DNA of 64,000 nucleotides from PFJX01 sp044227325 (GTDB lineage: Bacteria; Pseudomonadota; Gammaproteobacteria; Burkholderiales; Thiobacillaceae): the NCBI GenBank assembly GCA_044227325.1, contig JBGAFI010000007.1, positions 62,001 to 126,000 on the forward strand, read 5' to 3'. Shown piece after piece: positions 25,323 to 33,851 of this stretch (the first letter of the stretch is position 1; each line of letters opens with the position of its first letter). The position numbers and the translations under genes are program-made. Under the pieces are notes generated by a model, which saw only the letters and a list, made by a program, of their open reading frames with translations, ran no database searches and was not told the DNA's origin.

Positions 25323-27715
25323 TGAAACCCGTAAAACAACAAGACAAAAGCAACCTGAAGTGGGTCGCCGACTTCATCTGGAACATCGCCGACGACCGCC
25401 TGCGCGACGTGTACGTGCGCGGCAAGTACCGCGATGTGATTCTCCCATTCACCGTGCTGCGGCGGCTCGACGCCGTTCTGGAGTCGACCAAGCAGGCGGT
25501 GCTGGAGCGCAAGCAGTTCCTCGACGCGCACAACGTGGCCGAGCAGGACGGCGCTCTTCGGATGGCATCCGGGCAGGCGTTCTACAACACGTCCGAGTTC
25601 ACCCTCGCTACTCTAACCGCTAGCGGACAAGGACAGCGCCTACGCGACAACTTCGTTGATTACCTGGACGGTTTCTCGCCTAACGTTCAAGACATCCTGG
25701 CGAAGTTCAAGTTTCGAGACCAGATCCAGACGATGGTCGAGGCTGACATTCTCGGTCACCTGATCAGTGACTTCCTCGACCCCGAGGTCAATATCTCTCC
25801 CTTGCCGGTCAAGGATGCGGACGGTCGGATCAAGCTGCCCGCGCTCGACAACCACGGCATGGGCACGGTGTTCGAGGAGCTGATCCGCCGCTTCAACGAA
25901 GAAAACAACGAAGAGGCTGGCGAACACTTCACCCCGCGCGACGTGGTCAATCTCATGGCCAAGTTGCTGTTCCTGCCGGTGGCCGACCAGATCCAGTCCG
26001 GAACCTACCTGCTGTACGACGGCAGTTGCGGCACCGGCGGAATGCTGACCGTTGCCGACGAGGCGCTGCAGGAACTCGCCGCGAGCCACGACAAGGAAGT
26101 CTCGATTCACTTGTTCGGTCAGGAGATCAATCCCGAGACGTACGCCATTTGCAAGGCCGACCTGCTGTTGAAGGGCGAAGGCGACGAGGCCGAGAACATC
26201 GTCGGCGGCGCGGACAAGTCCACACTGTCTGCCGATCAGTTCCGCTCACGCGAGTTCGACTTCATGATTTCCAACCCGCCCTACGGCAAGAGTTGGAAGA
26301 CAGACCTCGACCGGATGGGCGGCAAAAAGGAATTCAGCGACCCGCGCTTCATCGTCAACCACGGCGGCGATGCCGAGTTCAAGCTCATCACCCGCTCCAG
26401 CGACGGGCAGCTGATGTTCCTGGTGAACAAGCTGCAGAAGATGAAGCACAACACGCCGTTGGGCAGCCGCATCGCGCTGGTGCATAACGGCTCGGCGTTG
26501 TTCACCGGTGATGCAGGCCAGGGCGAGAGCAACATCCGCCGCTGGGTGCTGGAGAACGACTGGCTCGAAGCCATCATCGCACTGCCTCTCAACATCTTCT
26601 ACAACACCGGCATCGCCACCTACATCTGGGTGCTGGCCAACAAGAAGGCCGCGCATCGCAAGGGCAAGGTGCAACTGATTGACGCCTCGCAGTGGTTCCA
26701 GCCGATGCGGCGCAACCTCGGCAAGAAGAACTGCGAGCTGGCAGAAGCGGACATTGACCGCATCCTCAAGCACTACCTCGACCAGCCGCCCGCCGATGCG
26801 GACGCAGCGAAGGCAGTGCCCGAATGCAAGTGGTTCGACAACGCCGACTTCGGCTACTGGAAGATCACCGTTGAACGCCCGCTGCGACTGAAAAGCCAGC
26901 TCAAGCGCAGCGCCATCGAGAGCCTGCGCTTTGCCACAGGCGATGAGGCACTGCGCAGCGAGATGTACGCCAAGCACGGCGACAAGCTGTACACGGAATT
27001 CGCCAAGCTCAAGCCCGAAGTCGAAACGTGGCTGAAGGGTGACGATGGCGACGAAGATGCTGACGACGAGTCGGACGATGAAGACGCGAAGACCACCAAG
27101 AAAGCGGTACCGGAAAAACGGCGCAAGAAGCTGCTCGACCCCGCGACGTGGTTGCGCGACAAGACCTTGTTAGAACTGGCCAAGCTGGCGCAGCAGGAAC
27201 TTGGCGAAGGCGTGTTCGACGACCACAACGAGTTCCGCACGCGCTTTGATGCCACGATGAAGTCGCACAGCAAGAAGCTGGGTGCGCCCGAGAAAAAGGC
27301 GATCTACAAGGCGGTGAGTTGGCGCGATGAGTCGGCCCCGCCGGTCATTGCCAAACGCAGCAAGCTCAAGGCGGGTGAGCATTTCGAACCCGGCTACGAC
27401 GGCGCGTACCTGGAAACCGTGGGCAAGGATCGCTTCATGGTCGAGTACGAGGCCGATACGGACCTGCGCGACACCGAGCAGGTACCGCTCAAGGAGTCCG
27501 GTGGCATCGAAGCCTTCTTCACCCGCGAGGTGCTGCCCCACGCGCCCGATGCCTGGATTGCGATGGACGCCACCAAGATCGGCTACGAGATCTCGTTCGC
27601 GCGCTATTTCTACAAGCCGACCCCGCTGCGCACGCTGGAGCAGATTCGCGCTGACATCCTCAAGCTGGAGGAGCAGACGGAAGGCTTGTTGCACAAGATC
27701 GTGGGGAATGTTTGA
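25322..27715 (+). CDS. hsdM: Type I restriction-modification methyltransferase subunit HsdM
   Basis: This 797-residue N6-adenine methyltransferase has an N-terminal helical HsdM domain, the SAM-binding motif DGSCGTGGM at about residues 232-240 and the catalytic NPPYGKSW at about 318-325. It is longer than EcoKI HsdM (about 530 residues). The extra C-terminal part, from about 560, contains an acidic linker (DDGDEDADDESDDED) and a helical tail, as in some longer type I M subunits. It pairs with HsdS to methylate and with HsdR to restrict. The ATG overlaps the previous stop. Confidence 0.95.
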   Translation: MKPVKQQDKSNLKWVADFIWNIADDRLRDVYVRGKYRDVILPFTVLRRLDAVLESTKQAVLERKQFLDAHNVAEQDGALRMASGQAFYNTSEFTLATLTASGQGQRLRDNFVDYLDGFSPNVQDILAKFKFRDQIQTMVEADILGHLISDFLDPEVNISPLPVKDADGRIKLPALDNHGMGTVFEELIRRFNEENNEEAGEHFTPRDVVNLMAKLLFLPVADQIQSGTYLLYDGSCGTGGMLTVADEALQELAASHDKEVSIHLFGQEINPETYAICKADLLLKGEGDEAENIVGGADKSTLSADQFRSREFDFMISNPPYGKSWKTDLDRMGGKKEFSDPRFIVNHGGDAEFKLITRSSDGQLMFLVNKLQKMKHNTPLGSRIALVHNGSALFTGDAGQGESNIRRWVLENDWLEAIIALPLNIFYNTGIATYIWVLANKKAAHRKGKVQLIDASQWFQPMRRNLGKKNCELAEADIDRILKHYLDQPPADADAAKAVPECKWFDNADFGYWKITVERPLRLKSQLKRSAIESLRFATGDEALRSEMYAKHGDKLYTEFAKLKPEVETWLKGDDGDEDADDESDDEDAKTTKKAVPEKRRKKLLDPATWLRDKTLLELAKLAQQELGEGVFDDHNEFRTRFDATMKSHSKKLGAPEKKAIYKAVSWRDESAPPVIAKRSKLKAGEHFEPGYDGAYLETVGKDRFMVEYEADTDLRDTEQVPLKESGGIEAFFTREVLPHAPDAWIAMDATKIGYEISFARYFYKPTPLRTLEQIRADILKLEEQTEGLLHKIVGNV

Positions 27716-29130
27716 TGCAACAGATTCCTCGCCACACCGAATACAGAGCGTCTGGCTTGGCCTGGGTTGGAGACATTCCAAGTCATTGGCAAACCCGCCG
27801 AAACCGATTTCTATTTAGAGAAGTTGACAGTCGTTCTGTGCACGGCCAGGAGACTCATCTTTCAATGAGTCAGGTTCATGGCCTTGTTCCCAGCCAGTCA
27901 CTCGGTAGAAAAAGTCTCCAGTCTGAGAGCTACGCCGGAGGGAAGTTGGTCGCTGAGAGTGACCTTGTTCTGAATCGCTTGAAAGCACATCTCGGTGTAT
28001 TCGCACGGGCTAAGCAACCGGGCGTCATCAGCCCAGACTACTCCGTGTTTCGGCCAAAGTCAGACGTCTCAGTGCCTTACTGCGAGCTGCTATTCAAGAC
28101 ACCGTTTTATGTTGCCGAATTCCGGCGGCGCACCAAGGGTATTGTTGAAGGGTTTTGGCGTCTGTACACGGACGACTTCTATGACGTCTCGGCACTGATC
28201 CCACCCCGCACCGAGCAAGACCAGATCGTCGCCTACCTTCGGGCGCAGGACGTTCACATCGCCCGTCTCATCAAGGCTAAACGCGACTTGATTGCACTGC
28301 TCATCGAGCAGAAGTTGCGCATCATCGATCACGCCGTCACGCGAGGCATCAATGCTTCTGTCGCGCTAAAGCCTTCAGGCATCGAGTGGCTCGGAGACGT
28401 TCCCAATCACTGGGATGTTGCCTTGGTGAAGCACGTCGCTGATGTGCGCTTCAGTGGCGTTGACAAGCACTCGCATGATCACGAAATTCCAGTTCGTCTG
28501 TGCAACTACACAGACGTCTACAAGAACGACAAGATCACCGACGAGATGGATTTGATGCGCGCCACTGCGACGGCAGGGGAAATCGCCCGGCTCACGCTAA
28601 AAGCAGGCGACGTCATCATCACTAAGGATTCCGAAACACCGGATGACATTGCGGTGCCCGCGTGGGTGCCGGAAGGGCTTCCTGGTGTGGTCTGCGCCTA
28701 CCACCTTGGATTGCTGCGACCCGAGCCCGGTCGAATCGAGGGTGAGTTCCTGTTTCGCGCCATCGGGTCTGCCCGTATCGCCGAGCAGTTTCACGTGCTG
28801 GCAACCGGCGTCACGCGCTTCGCACTCGGCAAACATGATGTGAAAAACGCTGTCATTGCACTGCCACCAGTCGAAGAACAAAAGGCCATCTGCAAGTGGA
28901 TCGACGAGGAGTGCAAACCGCTCGGAGACGCCATCCAGCGTGCCGAAGAGGAAATCAAGCTGATCCGCGAGTACCGCGACCGGCAGATTGCCGATGTCGT
29001 CACCGGCCAAGTGGACGTGCGCGGCTGGGTGCCGGGCCCGGACGACGGGGCGTCCGAGGAAGATCTTGCGGCACTGGGTGGCGACGAAGAAATCGATACC
29101 GATGGGGAGAACGACGATGGCGACGACTGA
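27715..29130 (+). CDS. hsdS: Type I restriction-modification specificity subunit HsdS
   Basis: This 471-residue DNA-recognition subunit has two target recognition domains: TRD1 starts near GLAWVGDIPSHW (about residue 13) and TRD2 near GIEWLGDVPNHW (about 222). Each is followed by a conserved helical spacer, PPRTEQDQIVAYL (about 162) and PPVEEQKAICKWI (about 384). This gives the classical bipartite recognition site, whose sequence I cannot predict. The start overlaps the hsdM stop and the end overlaps hsdR by 14 bases, so the subunits are translated together. Confidence 0.95.
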   Translation: MQQIPRHTEYRASGLAWVGDIPSHWQTRRNRFLFREVDSRSVHGQETHLSMSQVHGLVPSQSLGRKSLQSESYAGGKLVAESDLVLNRLKAHLGVFARAKQPGVISPDYSVFRPKSDVSVPYCELLFKTPFYVAEFRRRTKGIVEGFWRLYTDDFYDVSALIPPRTEQDQIVAYLRAQDVHIARLIKAKRDLIALLIEQKLRIIDHAVTRGINASVALKPSGIEWLGDVPNHWDVALVKHVADVRFSGVDKHSHDHEIPVRLCNYTDVYKNDKITDEMDLMRATATAGEIARLTLKAGDVIITKDSETPDDIAVPAWVPEGLPGVVCAYHLGLLRPEPGRIEGEFLFRAIGSARIAEQFHVLATGVTRFALGKHDVKNAVIALPPVEEQKAICKWIDEECKPLGDAIQRAEEEIKLIREYRDRQIADVVTGQVDVRGWVPGPDDGASEEDLAALGGDEEIDTDGENDDGDD

Positions 29131-32113
29131 TACCAGCGAGATGGGGTTGGAAGCCCTAATCGTCCGCGACCTTTGCACCGGTGGCGGCTACGTGCAGGGC
29201 CAGCCCACCGACTACAACCGCGACGTGGCGGTGGACGTATTGCAGTTGCTGGCGTTTCTGCAGGCGACCCAGCCCACGGTCGTCACCGCGCTGGAACTGG
29301 CCGTTGAGGGCATCAAGCGCACACAGTTCCTGCACCGCATCCAGGGCGAGATCGCCAAGCGCGGCGTGGTGGATGCGCTGCGCAAGGGCGTTAGCCACGG
29401 CCCGGCGCACGTCGATCTGTACAAGCTGCTGCCGACACCGGGCAACGCCAGCGCCGCCGAGAACTTCGGCAAGAACATCTTCAGCGTCACCCGGCAGCTG
29501 CGCTACAGCAATGACGAGTCGCAGCGTTCGTTGGACATGGCCATCTTCATCAACGGCCTGCCGGTGCTGACCTTCGAGTTGAAGAACTCGCTGACCAAGC
29601 AGACGGTGGCCGATGCCATCACCCAGTACCAGACCGACCGCAACCCGGCCGAGTTGCTGTTCCAGCTCGGGCGCTGCGTGGCGCACATGGCGGTGGACGA
29701 TGCCGAGGTGCGGTTTTGCCCGCACCTCACAGGCAAGACCTCGTGGTTCCTGCCGTTCAACCAGGGCTGGAACAGTGGCGCGGGCAACCCGCCCAACCCG
29801 CACGGTTTGAAGACCGGCTACTTGTGGAAGCAGGTGCTGCAGAAGGACTCGCTGGCCAACATCATCGAGAACTTCACGCAGGTGGTGGAGGAGGAAGACG
29901 AAAAAGGCAAGAAGCGGCGCAAGCAGGTGTTCCCGCGTTTTCACCAACTGCGTACCGTCCGCGCCTTGCTGCGCCGCTCCCGCGAGGACGGGGTCGGCAA
30001 GCGCTACCTGATTCAGCATTCGGCGGGCAGCGGCAAGAGCAACACCATCGCGTGGCTGGCCCACCAGTTGGTCGAGCTCAAGACCTCTGCCGATGCGATG
30101 CTGGCCCAGTTCGACTCGGTCATCGTCATCACCGACCGCCGTGCGCTCGATACCCAGATCGCACGCACCATCAAGAGCTACGACCACGTCGCATCGATCT
30201 TCGGCCACTCGGAGGATGCTGCCGAGCTGCGCACCTTCCTGCGCAAAGGCAAGAAGATCATTGTGACGACGGTGCAGAAGTTCCCGTTCATCCTCGATGA
30301 GTTGGGCGACCTCGGCGGCAAGAAGTTCGCGCTGCTGATCGACGAGGCGCATTCCAGCCAGGGAGGCAAGACCACGGCCAAGATGCACATGGCCCTGTCG
30401 GGTGCGGCTGGGGACGACGAGGATGACGACGAATCCGTCGAGGACGCAGTCAACAAGCTGATCGCGTCTCGCAAGATGCTGCCGAACGCCAGCTACTTCG
30501 CGTTCACGGCCACGCCGAAAAACCGGACGCTGGAGTTGTTCGGCGAGCGCTACGTGGAAGGTGGTGAAGTGCGCTACCGCTCGCCGGAGGAGCTGACCTA
30601 CACCACCAAGCAGGCGATCCAGGAGGGTTTCATCCTCGACGTGATCGCGAACTACACGTCGGTGGACAGCTTCTACCATGTCGCCAAGACGGTGGAAGAC
30701 GACCCGGACTTCGACAAGGTCAAGGCGCTGAAGAAGATTCGCCACTACGTGGAATCCCACGACAAGGCCATCCGCAAGAAGGCCGAGATTATGGTCGATC
30801 ATTTCGTGACGCAGGTGGCGGGCAAGCAGAAGATCGGTGGCAAGGCGCGGGCGATGATTGTCTGCAACGGCATCGCACGAGCCATCGACTACTACCGCGA
30901 GGTATCGGATTACCTCACCACGATCAAAAGCCCGTTCAAGGCCATCGTGGCGTACTCGGGCGATTTTGAGATTGGCGGGGTGAAGAAGGCTGAGGCGGAC
31001 CTTAACGACTTCCCGAGCAAAGACATTCCATCCAAGCTCAAGCAAGACCCGTATCGCTTCCTGATCGTCGCCAACAAGTTCGTCACCGGCTTTGACGAGC
31101 CGCTGCTGCACACGATGTACGTGGACAAGCCGCTGGCGGGCGTGCTGGCGGTGCAAACGCTGTCTCGGCTGAACCGGGCCCACCCGCAAAAGCGGGATAC
31201 CTTCGTGCTCGACTTTGCCGACAACGCCGAGGCGGTGAAGGTAGCCTTCCAGGACTACTACCGCGCCACGATCCAGACCGGCGAAACCGACCCCAACAAG
31301 CTGCACGACCTGAAGAATGATCTCGACGCCAAGCAGGTGTACAGCTGGCAGCAGGTTGAGGACTTGGTGGCGCTCTACGTGACCTGGGCGGACCGGGACA
31401 AGCTCGACCCCATCCTGGATGCCTGCGTTGCCGAGTACATCGACAACCTGAACGAAGACGACCAGGTCGAGTTCAAGGGCAAGGCCAAGGCCTTCGTGCG
31501 CAGCTACGGCTTCCTGGCGGCGATCCTGACCTACGGGCACCCGGCCTGGGAAAAGCTCTCGATATTCCTGAATTTCCTGATCCCCAAGCTCCCCGCTCCG
31601 AAGGAGGAAGACCTCTCCAAGGGCGTACTGGAAGCCATCGACATGGACAGCTATCGGGTGGAGGCACAGGCGTCACTGAAGATGTCGATGGACGACGCAG
31701 ATGCCCTCATCGAACCGCCCCCGCCCGGCGGTGGCGGTGTTGGCGGTACGCCGGAAATAGACAAGCTGTCGAACATCATCAGAGCCTTCAACGATATGTT
31801 CGGCAATATCGAGTGGAAGGACGGCGACAAGATTCGCAAGGTCATCACCGAGGAGATTCCGGCGCGCGTGGCGCAGGACAAGGCCTACCAGAACGCGCAG
31901 GCCAACTCCGACAAGCAGAACGCCAAGTTGGAGCACGATAAGGCGCTGAATCGTGTGGTGCTGGAGCTGATCTCCGACCACACCGAGCTGTTCAAGCAGT
32001 TCAGCGACAACCCGAGCTTCAAGCGTTGGCTGACCGATATGGTCTTCGACTCGACATATCACCCGGGTGCGGTGCCGCCGAAGGCACCTCCACAAATGGG
32101 CGCGTCGGTGTGA
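29117..32113 (+). CDS. hsdR: Type I restriction-modification endonuclease subunit HsdR
   Basis: This 998-residue motor and nuclease has an N-terminal PD-(D/E)xK domain with DMAIFINGLPVLTFELK (about residues 138-154). A superfamily 2 translocase follows: Walker A HSAGSGKSN (about 300), LLIDEAHSSQGG (about 406) and FTATPKN (about 463). The C terminus contacts HsdM. The ATG at 29117 lies inside the end of hsdS. An upstream in-frame extension is out of frame with real hsdS protein and is rejected. A SLATT gene starts ten bases after the stop. Confidence 0.95.
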   Translation: MATTDTSEMGLEALIVRDLCTGGGYVQGQPTDYNRDVAVDVLQLLAFLQATQPTVVTALELAVEGIKRTQFLHRIQGEIAKRGVVDALRKGVSHGPAHVDLYKLLPTPGNASAAENFGKNIFSVTRQLRYSNDESQRSLDMAIFINGLPVLTFELKNSLTKQTVADAITQYQTDRNPAELLFQLGRCVAHMAVDDAEVRFCPHLTGKTSWFLPFNQGWNSGAGNPPNPHGLKTGYLWKQVLQKDSLANIIENFTQVVEEEDEKGKKRRKQVFPRFHQLRTVRALLRRSREDGVGKRYLIQHSAGSGKSNTIAWLAHQLVELKTSADAMLAQFDSVIVITDRRALDTQIARTIKSYDHVASIFGHSEDAAELRTFLRKGKKIIVTTVQKFPFILDELGDLGGKKFALLIDEAHSSQGGKTTAKMHMALSGAAGDDEDDDESVEDAVNKLIASRKMLPNASYFAFTATPKNRTLELFGERYVEGGEVRYRSPEELTYTTKQAIQEGFILDVIANYTSVDSFYHVAKTVEDDPDFDKVKALKKIRHYVESHDKAIRKKAEIMVDHFVTQVAGKQKIGGKARAMIVCNGIARAIDYYREVSDYLTTIKSPFKAIVAYSGDFEIGGVKKAEADLNDFPSKDIPSKLKQDPYRFLIVANKFVTGFDEPLLHTMYVDKPLAGVLAVQTLSRLNRAHPQKRDTFVLDFADNAEAVKVAFQDYYRATIQTGETDPNKLHDLKNDLDAKQVYSWQQVEDLVALYVTWADRDKLDPILDACVAEYIDNLNEDDQVEFKGKAKAFVRSYGFLAAILTYGHPAWEKLSIFLNFLIPKLPAPKEEDLSKGVLEAIDMDSYRVEAQASLKMSMDDADALIEPPPPGGGGVGGTPEIDKLSNIIRAFNDMFGNIEWKDGDKIRKVITEEIPARVAQDKAYQNAQANSDKQNAKLEHDKALNRVVLELISDHTELFKQFSDNPSFKRWLTDMVFDSTYHPGAVPPKAPPQMGASV

Positions 32114-32123
32114 GGAGGTCCAA

Positions 32124-32660
32124 ATGGGACAGGACGGAATGAACGGAACAACTTCAGTCGATGAGATCAAGATCTCCGCACTTCGCAGAGAGGCTGAGCG
32201 CCTAGAAGAAGACACCCTCTATTCGAGCAAGGGGCATTTCAACGCTGAAGACACATGGGTACGGCGCAACTACTGGCTGGGGGTTCCGGCAACCGTTCTC
32301 GGAGCAGTCGCCGGTGCGACGCTGATCAAAAGCCAGCCTGAATGGGCGACAGCGTTCACTCTTCTTGCATCGTTGCTCACTGGATTGATGACTTTTCTTA
32401 AGCCCAACGAGCGTGCAGCGTTGCACCGGGCTGCCGCTGGCCAGTTCCTTGCCCTTCGAAACGAGGCACGGTTTTTCCGGGAGATAGAACTGCTTGAGTC
32501 AGATCGACTGGATGAGCTCCCAGAACGACTGAAGGCACTTTCGGCAGCGCGCAATGAGTTGAACTTGAAGAGCCCGAGTATTCCGCGTCGAGCTTTTGTC
32601 GCTGCGCGAAAAGGAATCGAAGAAGGCGAAGCCACCCACAAAGTGGACAAGGAGGAATGA
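32124..32660 (+). CDS. SLATT-domain two-helix membrane protein, predicted pore-forming effector
   Basis: This 178-residue protein has two membrane helices (about residues 50-68 and 74-92) followed by a soluble helical part (RAAAGQFLALRNEARFF, about 102-118), the layout of SLATT domains. SLATT proteins are predicted effectors of nucleotide-activated immune systems and are thought to form pores that stop growth or kill the cell. The strong site GAGGAGG precedes the ATG. It lies ten bases after hsdR and four bases before the nucleotidyltransferase gene, so the effector is encoded first and the enzyme second. Confidence 0.8.
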   Translation: MGQDGMNGTTSVDEIKISALRREAERLEEDTLYSSKGHFNAEDTWVRRNYWLGVPATVLGAVAGATLIKSQPEWATAFTLLASLLTGLMTFLKPNERAALHRAAAGQFLALRNEARFFREIELLESDRLDELPERLKALSAARNELNLKSPSIPRRAFVAARKGIEEGEATHKVDKEE

Positions 32661-32664
32661 CAGG

Positions 32665-33441
32665 ATGTCGGTATTGAGTTTTCTGGCGGACACGGCCAGC
32701 AGTGCTGTACTTTCGTCAAGCGAGCAGTCATCGATCACGACTTCGATCACAACACTTCAATCCCGGATGGTGTTGCACTTTGACAACGGCGCAATTGCTC
32801 AGCATTTCCGATTCGGGTCCTCAACACGCGGCACCATCCTCCCCCGTTCGATGGATGAACAATCCGACATTGACTACATGGTGGTCTTCAGCGATGGCAG
32901 CGCCACACCACAGACGTACCTTAATCGATTGAAATCCTTCGTCGAAAAGCGCTACTGGTCGTCGGAAATTTATCAGTCCAGTCCGACCATCGTGCTTGAA
33001 CTAAATCACATCAAATTCGATTTGGTGCCAGCGACTACAAATTGGCTCGGTGAACTACAGATCCCCAATGGGGCGGGTGGATGGATGACCACGAACCCCA
33101 ACGATTTCAATGCCACACTTGAAGCGAAAAACAAGGAACACAAGTCGTTGATCAAGCCGGTCATTCGGCTGTTCAAGTACTGGAACGCAACTGCTGGATT
33201 CCCGTTCCAATCTTTCGAGATGGAAAAATGGGTCTGCGGGCTGAGCTTCTGGTTCCAGACGAATCAGAAGGACTACTTCCTGGCGATCATCGAAAACCTG
33301 AATACCAGTTCGTCGTACTCGCAATGGGTGAACAACGAAATCACACGCGCAAAGACCATCGTGGCCAATGTCAGGAAGTATGAGAAGGATGAGATGCCGA
33401 TAACGGCAGAGAATGAGATGAAGAAGTTGTTCAGACTCTGA
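32665..33441 (+). CDS. SMODS/CD-NTase-like nucleotidyltransferase
   Basis: This 258-residue enzyme has the CD-NTase signature: GSSTRGT at 51-57, then DIDYMVVF with metal ligands D68 and D70, and a third acid D119 in KFDLVPA. The C-terminal helical part has a KPVIRLFKYWN motif near 158-168. All three catalytic acids are present, so I expect it to make a cyclic or linear nucleotide second messenger. It is shorter than many CD-NTases (300-400 residues) but fits the short SMODS class found with SLATT proteins. It closes the operon. No E1/E2, JAB or HORMA partner is present, as in a minimal CBASS-like pair. Confidence 0.82.
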   Translation: MSVLSFLADTASSAVLSSSEQSSITTSITTLQSRMVLHFDNGAIAQHFRFGSSTRGTILPRSMDEQSDIDYMVVFSDGSATPQTYLNRLKSFVEKRYWSSEIYQSSPTIVLELNHIKFDLVPATTNWLGELQIPNGAGGWMTTNPNDFNATLEAKNKEHKSLIKPVIRLFKYWNATAGFPFQSFEMEKWVCGLSFWFQTNQKDYFLAIIENLNTSSSYSQWVNNEITRAKTIVANVRKYEKDEMPITAENEMKKLFRL

Positions 33442-33493
33442 GGGGAATTGCTATAGCAGCGAATCAGGCGAAGTCGGTACTGGGTTCTGATAC

Positions 33494-33516
33494 AAAAAAC
33501 CGCCCCAAAGGGCGGT
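33494..33516 (-). terminator. Rho-independent terminator of the minus-strand accessory operon
   Basis: The stem ACCGCCC/GGGCGGT with a four-base loop is followed, on the minus strand, by a run of T. It lies between the convergent ends of the defence operon and the helicase operon. The T-run side fits the minus strand. The hairpin may also slow transcription from the other side. Confidence 0.75.
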
Positions 33517-33582
33517 CAGAACCCCCCGAGTTGATTGGGGCCGGGAAGTGGATGAGTTTTCCTATTCACGATTGCCTTCGGT

Positions 33583-33783
33583 TTAGCCCTCTGGTTGTTC
33601 CGTAGTTACGGCGACCAGCCGTTCCAGACGGTTGTGAATTGCGGCGACTTCCTCCAGGAGCCCAAAACCGATCTCGCCCAACAATGGGTTTTCAGTCCTG
33701 CTGAGGCCCAGGGCGTCCTGTTTCAGCAGCTCCGCAGTTTGGGTTGCCTTGAGCAAGGCCTCGCGATCTGATGCAGTCAGCAT
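33583..33783 (-). CDS. Small ICE protein after the helicase gene
   Basis: This 66-residue, mainly helical soluble protein of unknown function is rich in Leu and Glu (ASDREALLKATQTAELLKQ). The ATG at 33783 has GAGGAA upstream and follows a structured leader. A start at 33852 is possible but would translate the leader hairpin. It is the last gene before the terminator. Confidence 0.6.
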   Translation of the reverse strand: MLTASDREALLKATQTAELLKQDALGLSRTENPLLGEIGFGLLEEVAAIHNRLERLVAVTTEQPEG

Positions 33784-33850
33784 GTTGATTTCCTCGCTTC
33801 CATGAATATGTCCCGGCCGCACCCCGCGAAGGGCACGGCCGAGGTATTGC
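33784..33850 (-). promoter_or_regulatory. Structured leader, radC-type (copy 1)
   Basis: A hairpin with CGGCCG arms encloses a GCCC/GGGG pair and ends shortly before the ribosome binding site. It has the same position and general shape as the better-matching copies upstream of the other minus-strand genes, but little primary sequence in common. Confidence 0.4.
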
Positions 33851-33851
33851 A

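Noticed and set aside
29156..31540. 794-codon open frame antisense to hsdR
   Set aside because: Long antisense frames arise from GC-rich codon bias. The plus strand carries complete HsdR motifs, and the minus product has no recognisable domain.
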